The translations under genes and the position numbers were made by a program. From assembly GCF_030409525.1 (NCBI RefSeq), contig NZ_JAUFQB010000002.1, forward strand, positions 50,422-114,421: a stretch of 64,000 nucleotides of DNA, in the 5' to 3' direction. The DNA is from Kaistella yonginensis. Its GTDB lineage: Bacteria > Bacteroidota > Bacteroidia > Flavobacteriales > Weeksellaceae. The notes under the pieces are model-generated. The model saw only the letters and a list, made by a program, of their open reading frames with translations, had not been told where the DNA came from and made no database searches. Shown piece by piece: positions 16,539 to 25,828 of the stretch; the stretch's first letter is position 1; each line of letters opens with the position of its first letter.

Positions 16539-17366
16539 TCAAAAACGAAGTTCTACCAAAACAGGGAAGTGATCAGATGGATAAAGTAGGTTTTCTCGCC
16601 GATCATTTATGGCACGATAGGTTTCGCAGGTCATGTTTTTTACAAATACATAATCGATTCGCTGTGTAGGCACCGTGTTTGTGTCAAAATTGGTGAAGGT
16701 GCCTTTTGGACCATATGGCTTTTTCACAGAATGTTTATAGCAATCATTTAAATTTGTGGAAAGTATTTGAATAGGCACCGTTTCTTCAGTTAAATTAAAA
16801 TCACCTGTAAGAATAACAGGAAAGTTTCTAGGGTTGATTTTTTTGATTTTATCTAAAATTAAAGATGCTGAATTTCTACGTGCTTCATTTCCAATATGAT
16901 CAAAATGAACATTGAAAGCCCAGAATTTTTTACCGCCTTTTTTCATTTTAAACAATGCGTAGGTGCAAATGCGAGGATAAGCAGCATCCCAACCTTTCGA
17001 GGGAATATTAGGGGTTTCACTCAGCCAAAAAGTTCCTGATTCTACCACTTTTAATTTTTCTGTATCATAAAATATTGCCGAGTATTCGCCTTTATTATTT
17101 CCATCATCGCGACCAACTCCTACAAAATCGTAATGATTCAAACTTTTTTTAATATCGACCATTTGTTGCGGAACCGCCTCTTGTACGCCCAACACTTCAG
17201 GATGATAATAGTTCAATAAATCCAATGCTTCAGATTTTCTGTTGGTCCAAGAGTTTTCTTTGTCAGAATCTAAGGAGAGACGAATATTGTAAGTCATGAC
17301 CTTTAACGATTGCGCTTGCGCAGAAATAAAGCATAAGAACGTAAACAGGCCAATTAATTTTTTCAT
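16539..17366 (-). CDS. secreted endonuclease/exonuclease/phosphatase family protein
   Basis: This 275-residue protein has a signal peptide (about residues 1-18, ending AQAQ) and a full metal-dependent EEP hydrolase domain. Motifs in order are MTYNIRL, LGVQEAVPQQ (catalytic Glu), NVHFDHIG, LTGDFNLTEE and YPSDHFPVLVEL (catalytic Asp-His). Family members cleave phosphodiesters or phosphomonoesters in nucleic acids, phosphoinositides or sphingomyelin, and the substrate cannot be told from sequence. The exported form suggests nutrient scavenging. It stands alone; the neighbouring ABC-F gene is divergent. Confidence 0.88.
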   Translation of the reverse strand: MKKLIGLFTFLCFISAQAQSLKVMTYNIRLSLDSDKENSWTNRKSEALDLLNYYHPEVLGVQEAVPQQMVDIKKSLNHYDFVGVGRDDGNNKGEYSAIFYDTEKLKVVESGTFWLSETPNIPSKGWDAAYPRICTYALFKMKKGGKKFWAFNVHFDHIGNEARRNSASLILDKIKKINPRNFPVILTGDFNLTEETVPIQILSTNLNDCYKHSVKKPYGPKGTFTNFDTNTVPTQRIDYVFVKNMTCETYRAINDRRENLLYPSDHFPVLVELRF

Positions 17367-17460
17367 GGTGATTTTTTAAAATTAAGGTAAAGGTAAATAT
17401 TTATGTTGAAATTTTAAGTAAGTCGGGTCTCAACATAGGCTGTAATTCAATTAGTTTCAC

Positions 17461-17468
17461 TACTTTTG
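17461..17468 (+). promoter_or_regulatory. -7 promoter box upstream of the ABC-F gene
   Basis: TACTTTTG is an exact TANNTTTG match, 38 nt before the ABC-F start. No clear TTG lies at the usual upstream distance. Confidence 0.5.
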
Positions 17469-17506
17469 CACCTCGAAAATTCACTTATCAACTAGTATGC
17501 AATAAT

Positions 17507-19432
17507 ATGATTTCTGTTCAAAATTTAGGCCTTCATCACTCCGGGAATTACCTTTTTCAAAATGTAAATTTTACCATCAAAAAAGATGATAAAATTGGTT
17601 TGGTCGGTAAAAATGGAGCAGGTAAATCTACTTTGTTAAAGATGATTACTGGCGAAATTAATTTCTACGAAGGCAGTATTGTTCCCGAAGGAAATGTAAC
17701 AATGGGCTTCCTAAAACAGGATTTAGATTTCGTGAAAGGAAGAACGGTTTGGAATGAAACCATGCAGGCATTTGAACAAATTAATGCCATGAAAAATGAG
17801 TTGGATGAGGTGAATCACCAATTGGTAACCAGAACCGATTATGAAAGTCAGGCGTACGAAAATATTATTCACCGAATGACGGAGCTTAACGATCTTTTGA
17901 TGCACCATGATGCCTACAATTTGGAAGGCGATGTAGAGAAAATTTTGCTGGGGTTAGGTTTTAAAGCAGATGACTTTCATAAAATAACCGATGAATTTTC
18001 AGGAGGTTGGCGAATGAGAATTGAACTGGCGAAACTTCTTTTGCAGAAAAATGATTTGATGCTCCTTGATGAGCCAACCAATCACCTGGACATGGAATCC
18101 ATCATTTGGCTGGAAAGTTTTTTGAAAGAATATCCGGGCTCCATAGTATTGGTGAGCCACGACAAACAGTTTATGACTTCCGTTTGTAACCGGACTTTTG
18201 ATATAAATAACCGAAAAGTTGATGATTATAAAGCCAATTATACCAAATATTTAGAATTAAGTTTAGAAAGAAAAGAGAAGCAAATCCAAGCCAAGAAAAA
18301 TCAGGATGTGGAAATTAAGCAAATGGAAGATAATATTAACCGTTTCCGCGCTTCTGCAACCAAATCCTCTTTCGCGCAGTCTTTAATTAAAAAATTAGAT
18401 AAACTCGAAAGAATTGAAGTTGATACGGATGATGTTTCAAAATTTAATATTCGATTTCAACCTGCGGTGACTCCTGGAAAAGTAGTTTTTGAAGCGAAAA
18501 ATCTTGGAAAAGCCTACGGTAAAAAACAAATTTTTGATAAGGTAGATTTCTTCATCGAACGTGGCCAAAGAATCGCTTTACTGGGTCAGAACGGTCAAGG
18601 TAAAACAACTTTAGCCAAAATTTTATCCGGTGAAATCACCGATTATACTGGCGAATGGAATTTGGGTCACAACGTAAATATTGGTTATTTTGCTCAAAAC
18701 CAAGAGGAAGTTTTAACACCGAATAAAACCGTTTTAGAAGAAGCAGAAGATTCGGCGACCGAAGAAACGCGTCCGAGAGTTCGTGATCTACTGGGAAGTT
18801 TTCTTTTTCAGGGTGATGATGTGACTAAAAAAACCAAAGTGCTTTCTGGAGGTGAAAGAAACCGTTTGGCTTTGTGTAAATTATTACTGCGTCCTTTCAA
18901 TACCTTGATTATGGATGAGCCTACAAATCACTTGGATATTCAGTCTAAAGAAATTATCAAGCTGGCATTACAAAAATTCGAAGGAACTTTAATAGTGATT
19001 TCACACGACCGTGAATTTTTACAAGGATTAAGCGATAAAATTTTCGAGTTCCGTGATGGAAGAATGAAAGAATTTTTGGGCGACATCAATGATTATCTGC
19101 AATTCCGTCAGAAAGAAAGTATCCGCGAAATTTCGGCAGAAAAATCAAAACTACAAGAATTAAGATCAGAGCCTGAAGTTGAAAAGAAAGTAGAAAAACC
19201 GGTGGAAGTGAAAACCACCCTTGTTACGAAAGATCAAAAAAATATTCAGAATAAAATCAAAAAAGTAGAAGAAAGAATTTCTGAACTCGAACTAAAAATC
19301 GAAGAGATGGAAGCCACTTTTGCTACTGAAAATCCCTCGGCTGAAACTTTGGAAATCTATAATACAAAAAAAGAAGAATTGGATTTGGCTTTGCAAGAAT
19401 GGGAATTTTTGGGAACACAGTTGGAAGCTTAA
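17507..19432 (+). CDS. ABC-F family ATPase (translation factor type)
   Basis: ABC-F proteins have two fused ATPase domains and no membrane domain, and act on the ribosome. The 641-residue protein has Walker A GKNGAGKST, signature FSGGWRMRIELA and Walker B LMLLDEPTNHLD in the first domain. The second has GQNGQGKTT, LSGGERNRLALC and LIMDEPTNHLD. A charged interdomain linker lies between (about 240-310). The C-terminal coiled coil (about 560-641) resembles the Uup/YdiF type, not the drug-resistance branch. Single gene, probably housekeeping. It overlaps the convergent lipoprotein gene by 4 bp. Confidence 0.93.
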   Translation: MISVQNLGLHHSGNYLFQNVNFTIKKDDKIGLVGKNGAGKSTLLKMITGEINFYEGSIVPEGNVTMGFLKQDLDFVKGRTVWNETMQAFEQINAMKNELDEVNHQLVTRTDYESQAYENIIHRMTELNDLLMHHDAYNLEGDVEKILLGLGFKADDFHKITDEFSGGWRMRIELAKLLLQKNDLMLLDEPTNHLDMESIIWLESFLKEYPGSIVLVSHDKQFMTSVCNRTFDINNRKVDDYKANYTKYLELSLERKEKQIQAKKNQDVEIKQMEDNINRFRASATKSSFAQSLIKKLDKLERIEVDTDDVSKFNIRFQPAVTPGKVVFEAKNLGKAYGKKQIFDKVDFFIERGQRIALLGQNGQGKTTLAKILSGEITDYTGEWNLGHNVNIGYFAQNQEEVLTPNKTVLEEAEDSATEETRPRVRDLLGSFLFQGDDVTKKTKVLSGGERNRLALCKLLLRPFNTLIMDEPTNHLDIQSKEIIKLALQKFEGTLIVISHDREFLQGLSDKIFEFRDGRMKEFLGDINDYLQFRQKESIREISAEKSKLQELRSEPEVEKKVEKPVEVKTTLVTKDQKNIQNKIKKVEERISELELKIEEMEATFATENPSAETLEIYNTKKEELDLALQEWEFLGTQLEA

Positions 19433-20304
19433 AACCTACGAAAATTACTTGGCTTAAAAATGTATCTTGCCGTAAAGGTTGCAGGGGAATTTACATCCAA
19501 TTCATACCACGGTGAGATATTTTTATTAATAGGATTTTTCAATAAATGAATCGATTGAGCCGGCGTAAAACCTTCGGCCAAAAGGAATAATCTTTTCCCT
19601 TCTTTATTTTCTGCAACTCCTGCAATGAAAACGATATGACCGGGACTTCCGGCGGTAATTAATATATCGCCAGATTTTAAATCTGATGTTTTTAGCACAG
19701 GTTTTGTTTCTTTGTTTAAAGAAATTGTGCCTGCATAGGTAAATATTAAATCTAAATATTTTCTAAAATTTTCGTAGGAGTCATCCAAATTTTGCGTTTT
19801 TCTGAAACTGACATTATTACCATTTACAACCGCGCGAACCCCATTTTTGTAATCATTCCAAGTCATTAAATCTCCGCTTGTAAAATGAAATTTTATTTCA
19901 TCGAAGTTTTTCGATTTAAATAAATATTCGGCTCTTAATCGTATAAATGCGTCTGCACATTGTTGTAAATCTTTGCTTCCAATGTCGATATCGAAGATCG
20001 CTTCGTGAAGATTTTGGGTGGCAATTTCGGTTCCATCATATTTTAAGATGGGTGAATTGTAGTTTTTCAGTTTATGTTTTTCCAGATATTCACCAAAGCT
20101 TCCTGCTTTTTCTTCCACCCAAATATAGTCTTCTGGCGGATATAATCGTTCTTTGATGCTATTTTTATCGGGATTAATTTTTATTGAAGTTTTTGTTTCT
20201 GAAATTTCAGGATTTTTTACGTCCCTATTTTCCGGTATAAACTCGGCCGTCTTTTTACAATTAAAAAGAAAAAGTAAAAAAACTAAAAAGAATATTTTTT
20301 TCAT
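19429..20304 (-). CDS. DUF4846 domain-containing lipoprotein
   Basis: This 291-residue protein begins with a lipoprotein signal (hydrophobic stretch then LFNC, modified Cys at about 16), so it should be membrane-anchored outside the cytoplasm. The rest matches DUF4846: GTEIATQNLHEAIFDIDIG, a CADAFIRLRAEYLF segment, YAGTISLNKE, DLKSGDILITAGSPGHIVFIAG and AEGFTPAQSIHLLKNP before PWYELD. Function unknown; the conserved GSPGHIVFIAG and Cys/His residues hint at an NlpC/P60-like hydrolase fold, which is inference. Divergent from the HMG-CoA reductase gene. Confidence 0.85.
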   Translation of the reverse strand: MKKIFFLVFLLFLFNCKKTAEFIPENRDVKNPEISETKTSIKINPDKNSIKERLYPPEDYIWVEEKAGSFGEYLEKHKLKNYNSPILKYDGTEIATQNLHEAIFDIDIGSKDLQQCADAFIRLRAEYLFKSKNFDEIKFHFTSGDLMTWNDYKNGVRAVVNGNNVSFRKTQNLDDSYENFRKYLDLIFTYAGTISLNKETKPVLKTSDLKSGDILITAGSPGHIVFIAGVAENKEGKRLFLLAEGFTPAQSIHLLKNPINKNISPWYELDVNSPATFTARYIFKPSNFRRF

Positions 20305-20403
20305 TATTAAACGGTGTTAATTCTACAACGTGATAAATATTTTTTTATGATACCTTCGCCATAACTCAGCAGCTCAATAACCGATAGGACTCTAAAAAAT
20401 TCC

Positions 20404-20411
20404 TATCTTTG
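20404..20411 (+). promoter_or_regulatory. -7 promoter box upstream of HMG-CoA reductase
   Basis: TATCTTTG matches TANNTTTG exactly and lies 20 nt before the ATG, which implies a very short leader. Confidence 0.5.
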
Positions 20412-20431
20412 AAATTCAAAAATTTATCTTT

Positions 20432-21760
20432 ATGAATCACCAACCGGTTGAAGGTTTTTCTAAACGCTCGAAACAAGGAAAAATCGATTGGCTTATCAAA
20501 GAATATCTGAATGAAGACCGTAGTTACGAACAAGTTCTTCAACAGTATTGGAATGACGATCCTACTTTGCAAAAATTGCACGAAGAATTTTCAGAAAACA
20601 CGATTTCTAATTTTTATATGCCCTACGGAATTGCACCCAATTTTTTGATCGATGGGAAGCTACTGGCTTTGCCGATGGCGGTGGAAGAAAGTTCGGTTGT
20701 AGCGGCAGCTTCGAAAGCAGCAAAATTCTGGATTGATAAAGGGGGTTTCAAAACAACCATCATCAACACGAAAAAATTAGGTCACACTCATTTTATGATG
20801 AAAGTAGAACCTCATAAAATCTTACATTTCTTCAATTTTAATTTAAAGAAAAAATTATTTGAAGCTACGGAAGAAATTACCAAAAACATGCGGAATCGCG
20901 GTGGTGGGATTTTAAACATCCGACTCATCGATAAAACTGCAGATTTAGAAAACTATTTCCAATTGAAAGCGAGTTTCGATACCGTGGATTCCATGGGTGC
21001 CAATTTTATCAATTCCTGTTTGGAGCAGTTTGGAAAAACTTTAACAGAAGAAGTGCAAAGAGAAGAGAGTTTCACACAAGAGGAAAAAGATTCTTTGCAA
21101 ATTGTGATGAATATTCTGTCTAACTTCACACCAGACTGTATTGTAAGAGCCGAAGTTTCCTGCAAAATTGAAGACTTGAAAGACGATAGTGGTATCTCTA
21201 ATGAAGAATTTGCAACCAAATTTAAACGTGCGGTAACGATTGCCGAGATTGAACCTTTCCGTGCAACTACCCACAATAAAGGAATTATGAATGGAGTAGA
21301 TGCAGTGGTAATTGCTACCGGAAATGATTTTCGGGCAACTGAAGCCTGCGCGCATGCATACGCCGCAAAAGATGGAAAATATTCCAGCTTAACCCATTGC
21401 ACCATCGACAACGGAGTTTTTAGATTCTGGATCGATTTACCGATTTCTGTAGGAGTTGTGGGCGGTTTAACGAATCTTCACCCGCTGGTTAAGTTTTCTT
21501 TGGCTTTGTTGGGAAAACCATCTGCACAGGAGCTTATGAGTATTTTAGCGGTTTCGGGCTTAGCGCAGAATTTTGGAGCGCTACGCTCTTTGGTAACCAC
21601 AGGAATTCAAAAAGGTCACATGAAAATGCACTTGTTCAATATTCTGAATCAATTGGGAGCGACCGATGAAGAAAAAAATCATTTCGTTACCTATTTCAAA
21701 GACAAAACGGTGACCCATCACGAAGTGATTACAGAATTTAATAACCTGAGAAATAAATAA
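20432..21760 (+). CDS. hydroxymethylglutaryl-CoA reductase, degradative (class II)
   Basis: HMG-CoA reductase interconverts HMG-CoA and mevalonate. Flavobacteria make isoprenoids by the mevalonate pathway, so despite the class name this is probably the biosynthetic enzyme. The 442-residue protein carries PMAVEESSVVAAASKAA (catalytic Glu), THNKGIMNGVDAVVIATGNDFRATEA (catalytic Lys and Asp) and IQKGHMKMHL (catalytic His). There are no N-terminal membrane segments, in line with class II. A 56-residue membrane protein gene follows immediately. No other mevalonate-pathway gene is in the window. Confidence 0.93.
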   Translation: MNHQPVEGFSKRSKQGKIDWLIKEYLNEDRSYEQVLQQYWNDDPTLQKLHEEFSENTISNFYMPYGIAPNFLIDGKLLALPMAVEESSVVAAASKAAKFWIDKGGFKTTIINTKKLGHTHFMMKVEPHKILHFFNFNLKKKLFEATEEITKNMRNRGGGILNIRLIDKTADLENYFQLKASFDTVDSMGANFINSCLEQFGKTLTEEVQREESFTQEEKDSLQIVMNILSNFTPDCIVRAEVSCKIEDLKDDSGISNEEFATKFKRAVTIAEIEPFRATTHNKGIMNGVDAVVIATGNDFRATEACAHAYAAKDGKYSSLTHCTIDNGVFRFWIDLPISVGVVGGLTNLHPLVKFSLALLGKPSAQELMSILAVSGLAQNFGALRSLVTTGIQKGHMKMHLFNILNQLGATDEEKNHFVTYFKDKTVTHHEVITEFNNLRNK

Positions 21761-21761
21761 A

Positions 21762-21932
21762 ATGTTTCAACTTTTTTTAGGCGTTTTGCTACTCATTTTT
21801 GGTATTTTTCTAAAAGTCACCAAAGATCCAGGATTTGCCAAGTCCAAAAAATTCTCTTGGATGTTTATTGCCATTGGCATTTTGTCGATCATCGGCAAAC
21901 TTGTCATTATTTATCAAACAGGAAAATTATAA
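21762..21932 (+). CDS. small two-helix membrane protein
   Basis: A 56-residue frame starts with an ATG 1 bp after the HMG-CoA reductase stop codon. It has two hydrophobic helices (about residues 3-17 and 32-50) separated by a positively charged loop KVTKDPGFAKSKK, the usual topology for a small inner-membrane protein. The tight spacing and the clean hydrophobic pattern make it a real gene. Family not recognised. Confidence 0.7.
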   Translation: MFQLFLGVLLLIFGIFLKVTKDPGFAKSKKFSWMFIAIGILSIIGKLVIIYQTGKL

Positions 21933-22019
21933 ATTGAATTCGCCTTTCATTACAATTGCAAACAAACAGCTTTTGAGATGGGCGATTCCCTATCATCTTA
22001 ATTAAATAAAAATCTACCT

Positions 22020-22406
22020 ATGAAAAATACAACCTTAATTTTCGGAGCAGTTTACGGATTGGTCTCTGTAATTTTAGGCGCTTTTGGTGCGCACGCATTG
22101 AAGAAAGTAATTTCTTTGGACAAACTTCAAAGTTTTGAAACTGGCGTGAGATACCAAATGTATGGCGCATTTTTTTTGTTGATTGTGGGTTACATCTTAA
22201 AATTTGAAACTTCCGCAGAAAGATGGATCTCTATATTGATGATCGGCGGAATTTTCCTTTTTTCAATGAGTATTTATTTATTGGCTTTCAGTGAAGTTGC
22301 CAGTATTCCTTCCAAAATAGTAGGTCCAATAACGCCTTTAGGTGGTTTGTTGATGATCATCAGTTGGGCAATGTTGATTTTCTATTTTATTAAAAACAAA
22401 TTTTAA
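22020..22406 (+). CDS. DUF423 family membrane protein
   Basis: The 128-residue protein has four predicted membrane helices and the DUF423 hallmarks: LGAFGAHALK near the N-terminus, FETGVRYQMYGAFFLL, and GPITPLGGLLMIISWAML at the end. The family (E. coli YgdD) is widespread in bacteria without a firm function. It lies 87 bp after the small membrane protein, and its stop codon is 2 bp before the TTG start of the next gene, so it may form an operon with the ABC genes. Confidence 0.92.
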   Translation: MKNTTLIFGAVYGLVSVILGAFGAHALKKVISLDKLQSFETGVRYQMYGAFFLLIVGYILKFETSAERWISILMIGGIFLFSMSIYLLAFSEVASIPSKIVGPITPLGGLLMIISWAMLIFYFIKNKF

Positions 22407-22408
22407 GA

Positions 22409-22675
22409 TTGAAGGTCGTATCAGCATATTGGTATTTCTATAAAAATATTTTTGTTGTCACAACCGTTTTAAGCACCGTTGTTGCAGTATTAATGGGTTT
22501 TAGTTTTAAGACTTTTGCATTATCTTATTTGCTTTTTAATCCATTTTTTCATTTTATGATTTATGAGATCAGAAATAAAAATGAGTATTATTTTTACGCA
22601 AATTTTGGTTTAAGCAGAATGTTTCTTTGGGTAATGACACTGTTGATAAGTTTTATTCTTCACTTTTTTGCATAG
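22409..22675 (+). CDS. small membrane protein paired with an ABC ATPase
   Basis: This 88-residue protein probably starts at the TTG at 22409, 2 bp after the DUF423 stop codon; no ATG occurs near enough to serve. About three hydrophobic segments (13-33, 36-54, 70-87) make it an integral membrane protein. I do not recognise it. The ABC ATPase gene begins 5 bp after its stop codon. It is therefore the only candidate membrane partner for that ATPase, though far smaller than a normal ABC permease. Confidence 0.7.
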   Translation: MKVVSAYWYFYKNIFVVTTVLSTVVAVLMGFSFKTFALSYLLFNPFFHFMIYEIRNKNEYYFYANFGLSRMFLWVMTLLISFILHFFA

Positions 22676-22680
22676 TAATT

Positions 22681-23331
22681 ATGAATTTGCACATAGATAG
22701 TATAGAGAAATCCTTTGGAGAAAAGAAATTGCTTCAGGATATTTTTATTACTTGCAACACAGGCGAAATAGTAGGAATTCTTGGTAGAAATGGCAGTGGA
22801 AAATCTACCCTTATGGAAATTATTTTTGGAACAGTGAAAGCCGAGAATAAATTTGTTAGAGTAGGGAAAATAATAATTAAATCTGTTATTGATAATAGAA
22901 ATTTGATCCATTATCTTGCACAAGATCATTTTTTACCAAAACATTTAAAAATAAAAACCATCATTTCACTTTTCTGTAATAAAGAGGATGCAGAAATATT
23001 GAAACGGCACCATTTAATTATCAATTTTTTAAATGAAAAGCCAAAAAATCTTTCTGGTGGAGAAAATCGTTTGGTAGAAATTTTAATTATGCTTTTTTCA
23101 GATTGTAAATTCTTGCTTTTAGATGAACCGTTTCATTCTCTTTCGCCGAAAATTATTGAAGAAATAAAATTGCTGATCAAACAGATAGCAAAACATAAAG
23201 GAATTATAATTACAGATCATCAATATCAAAATGTTTTAGAAATTTCTGATCGAGTATTGCTTTTAAAAGATGGTGCAACCAAGATCGTCAATGGTCAACA
23301 AGATTTAAGAAGATTTGGGTATTTGAATTAA
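22681..23331 (+). CDS. ABC transporter ATP-binding protein
   Basis: This 216-residue ATPase has Walker A GRNGSGKST, signature LSGGENRLVEIL, Walker B KFLLLDEPF and switch histidine in IIITDHQYQ. I chose the ATG at 22681; an in-frame start at 22627 would add 18 residues overlapping the upstream gene and spoil the normal N-terminus MNLHIDSIEKSFGEK. It has no permease domain and no full-size permease gene beside it, only the 88-residue membrane protein. Substrate unknown. Confidence 0.85.
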   Translation: MNLHIDSIEKSFGEKKLLQDIFITCNTGEIVGILGRNGSGKSTLMEIIFGTVKAENKFVRVGKIIIKSVIDNRNLIHYLAQDHFLPKHLKIKTIISLFCNKEDAEILKRHHLIINFLNEKPKNLSGGENRLVEILIMLFSDCKFLLLDEPFHSLSPKIIEEIKLLIKQIAKHKGIIITDHQYQNVLEISDRVLLLKDGATKIVNGQQDLRRFGYLN

Positions 23332-23380
23332 TAATGTGGGATTTAACTATTTGTAACAATTTAAAAGTAACTTATTCAAA

Positions 23381-24247
23381 ATGACTAAACCCAGAATTGC
23401 ATTATTCATCGGAATTTTGTGCATTTCTATTTTCCCGGTTATTGTGAAAATGAATCTTACTTCGGGACTTATTTCGGCATTTTATCGGATGGCAATTGCC
23501 ACGGCAATTATTTTTCCGATTGCGATTTACCAGAAAAAGCTTAAGGTAGACAACATCAAAATGCTTTTGCCAATGATGATTTGTGGCGTTTTGTTTGCCT
23601 CAGATATTGCAGTCTGGAATGTGTCAATTCAAAATTCTTCTGCTACGCAGGCAACCCTACTTACGAATCTGTCACCGATTTGGGTCGGCATTTTTTCTTT
23701 TGTATTCTTGAGTTATCGCCCCCGAAAAAGCTTCTGGATCGGCACTTTAATCGCGTTAATGGGAATGATGGTTTTTGTGGGAATCGATACGATTTTAGAA
23801 TTGAGTTTAGATTTTGCCTTCTTTCTCGGTATTCTTTCCGGATTATTTTATGCGCTTTATATTTTAGCCAGTAAATAAGTGCTGGCAAATCTAGAAGTCA
23901 TTACTTTTATGACTTACAGCATGATTTTCAGCACTATTTTTCTTTTCATTATTAATGTTTTTTTTGCTGAGCGTTTCGTTGGTTTTTCATCTCAAGCATG
24001 GGTTTCTCTCGCGGTTCAGGGTGTTGTTTGTCAGCTAATTGCCTGGTTGCTTATTAGTTATGCGACAAAAAACATGCGAGCGACAAGGGTTTCTTTGAGT
24101 TTATTGAGCCAAGCAATATTCGCGACGATTCTGGCTGCAATATTCGTCAATGAAAAAATAACGGTGGTACAAATGGTCGGCAGTATTATAATATTGGTGG
24201 GGATTGCTACGACTTTTTATGAAAAGGCAAAACCTGCAATTCAGTAA
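23381..24247 (+). pseudogene. EamA/DMT-family transporter gene interrupted by an in-frame stop
   Basis: One continuous frame of 288 codons encodes a ten-helix drug/metabolite exporter (two EamA repeats), but codon 166 (23876-23878) is TAA. The first half ends LFYALYILASK; the reading resumes in the same frame with a GTG at 23879 and continues through LEVITFMTYSM to MRATRVSLSLLSQAIFATILAAIF. Nothing is shifted, so a single base change from AAA or CAA would explain it. Either the gene is inactive, the halves are made separately (165 and 122 residues), or there is a sequencing error. Confidence 0.85.
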
Positions 24248-24317
24248 TTTTAAAAACCTTAAAAAGGTTTTCGGCAAAAATTTTAAGGCGTTCAACGGTT
24301 ATCTTCTCAAATTTTCT

Positions 24318-24325
24318 TAAATTTG
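24318..24325 (+). promoter_or_regulatory. -7 promoter box upstream of sucC
   Basis: TAAATTTG matches TANNTTTG exactly, 38 nt before the sucC ATG. The -33 element is unclear. Confidence 0.5.
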
Positions 24326-24363
24326 TCAATCTTTAAAAAAAATAAATATCTAATTAAAATATT

Positions 24364-25557
24364 ATGAATCTTCACGAGTACCAGTCCAAAGAAATTTTGG
24401 CAAAATACGGAGTTAACATCCAACGAGGTTTTATCGCAAACACTGTGGAAGAAGCAGAAACAGCAGCGAAAAAACTGACTGAAATGAATGGTAGCGAAGG
24501 ATGGGTCGTTAAAGCACAAGTTCACGCAGGTGGACGTGGAAAAGGTGGCGGTGTTAAGTTTTCTCCAAACATGGATAAGCTGAAAGAAAATGCTGGAAAC
24601 ATCATTGGAATGCAGTTGGTCACTCCACAAACTTCTGCAGAAGGTAAAAAAGTGAATTTCGTTTTGGTCGCTGAAGACGTATATTATCCAGGAGAAACGG
24701 AAACCAAAGAATTTTACGTTTCTATTCTTTTAGACAGAGCCCAAGGTAAAAATATGATTGTTTATTCTACTGAAGGTGGAATGGACATCGAGCATGTGGC
24801 AGAAGTTACTCCTCATTTAATTCATAATGAAACCGTAGATCCAAGTGTTGGATTACAAGGTTTCCAAGCAAGAAAGATTGCATTCAACTTAGGTTTAGAA
24901 GGTACTGCTCATAAAGATTTTGTGAAATTTATTACCAATTTATACAGTGCTTACGTAGGAATTGATGCTTCGCTTTTTGAAATCAACCCGGTTTTAAAAA
25001 CTTCTGACAATAAAATTATTGCCGTTGATGCTAAAGTTTCTTTAGATGACAACGCATTATTCCGTCATAAAGATTTGGCAGAATTAAGAGATACAAGAGA
25101 AGAAGATGCTACTGATGTTGAAGCTGGTGAAGCTGGATTAAACTTCGTGAAGTTAGATGGTGATGTCGCTTGTATGGTAAATGGTGCTGGTCTTGCAATG
25201 GCGACTATGGATATCATTAAATTATCTGGTGGTAACCCAGCGAATTTCTTGGATGTTGGTGGTACCGCTGATGCGGAAAGAGTTCAGAAAGCATTCGGGA
25301 TTATTTTGAAAGATCCAAATGTAAAAGCTATTTTGATTAACATCTTTGGTGGTATCGTTCGTTGTGACCGTGTAGCACAAGGTATCGTAGATGCTTATAA
25401 AGCCATGGGAAGTTTGCCAGTTCCATTGATTGTGAGATTACAAGGAACCAATGCAGTTGAAGCAAAACAATTGATTGATGAGTCTGGTTTGCCAGTGCAT
25501 TCTGTAATTACTTTGGAAGAAGCAGCCAATAAAGTAAAAGAAGTCTTAGGACACTAA
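24364..25557 (+). CDS. sucC: succinyl-CoA ligase (ADP-forming) beta subunit
   Basis: SucC forms the nucleotide-binding half of succinyl-CoA synthetase in the TCA cycle, normally with SucD. The 397-residue protein begins MNLHEYQSKEILAKYG, has an ATP-grasp domain (VVKAQVHAGGRGKGGGVK), and ends with the CoA-ligase domain containing NIFGGIVRCDRVAQG. sucD does not follow; a terminator does, so the alpha subunit must be encoded elsewhere, as is common in this phylum. Confidence 0.96.
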   Translation: MNLHEYQSKEILAKYGVNIQRGFIANTVEEAETAAKKLTEMNGSEGWVVKAQVHAGGRGKGGGVKFSPNMDKLKENAGNIIGMQLVTPQTSAEGKKVNFVLVAEDVYYPGETETKEFYVSILLDRAQGKNMIVYSTEGGMDIEHVAEVTPHLIHNETVDPSVGLQGFQARKIAFNLGLEGTAHKDFVKFITNLYSAYVGIDASLFEINPVLKTSDNKIIAVDAKVSLDDNALFRHKDLAELRDTREEDATDVEAGEAGLNFVKLDGDVACMVNGAGLAMATMDIIKLSGGNPANFLDVGGTADAERVQKAFGIILKDPNVKAILINIFGGIVRCDRVAQGIVDAYKAMGSLPVPLIVRLQGTNAVEAKQLIDESGLPVHSVITLEEAANKVKEVLGH

Positions 25558-25574
25558 AGTTTTTTTAAATACTT

Positions 25575-25614
25575 AAAACCGTCTCGTCATTTATTTGAAG
25601 AGGCGGTTTTTTTT
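25575..25614 (+). terminator. sucC terminator
   Basis: Arms AAAACCGTCTC (25575-25585) and GAGGCGGTTTT (25600-25610) pair with one G-T, followed by further T. It lies about 20 nt after the stop codon. Confidence 0.85.
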
Positions 25615-25778
25615 GTTCAATTGGTAAAGAGAATTAGTTATTAAAAATTATTAATGCTGAAAAGTACTGTTATTGGGATAAAACTAGAAATATGTAGATG
25701 TGTTTTTGTTTGATTTTAGTCGTTATTTTTATGATTTGAGTCATGAAAACGGTTGTTTTGTGAAATATATCTCTGTTT

Positions 25779-25811
25779 TTTGGTGTAATTAATTAAAAAT
25801 AGTTAAATTTG
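25779..25811 (+). promoter_or_regulatory. promoter of the M23 peptidase-bactofilin pair
   Basis: TTTG at 25779-25782 and TAAATTTG at 25804-25811 are 21 nt apart, a full Bacteroidota promoter match, 17 nt before the ATG. Confidence 0.75.
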
Positions 25812-25828
25812 TCGTCCAAATAAATGTT

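Noticed and set aside
20953..21411. 152-residue frame opposite HMG-CoA reductase
   Set aside because: It is antisense to a conserved enzyme and has no domain pattern.
23876..23878. TAA in the DMT transporter as a recoding site
   Set aside because: TAA recoding is not known in this group and no structure follows the codon; loss of function or sequencing error is simpler.
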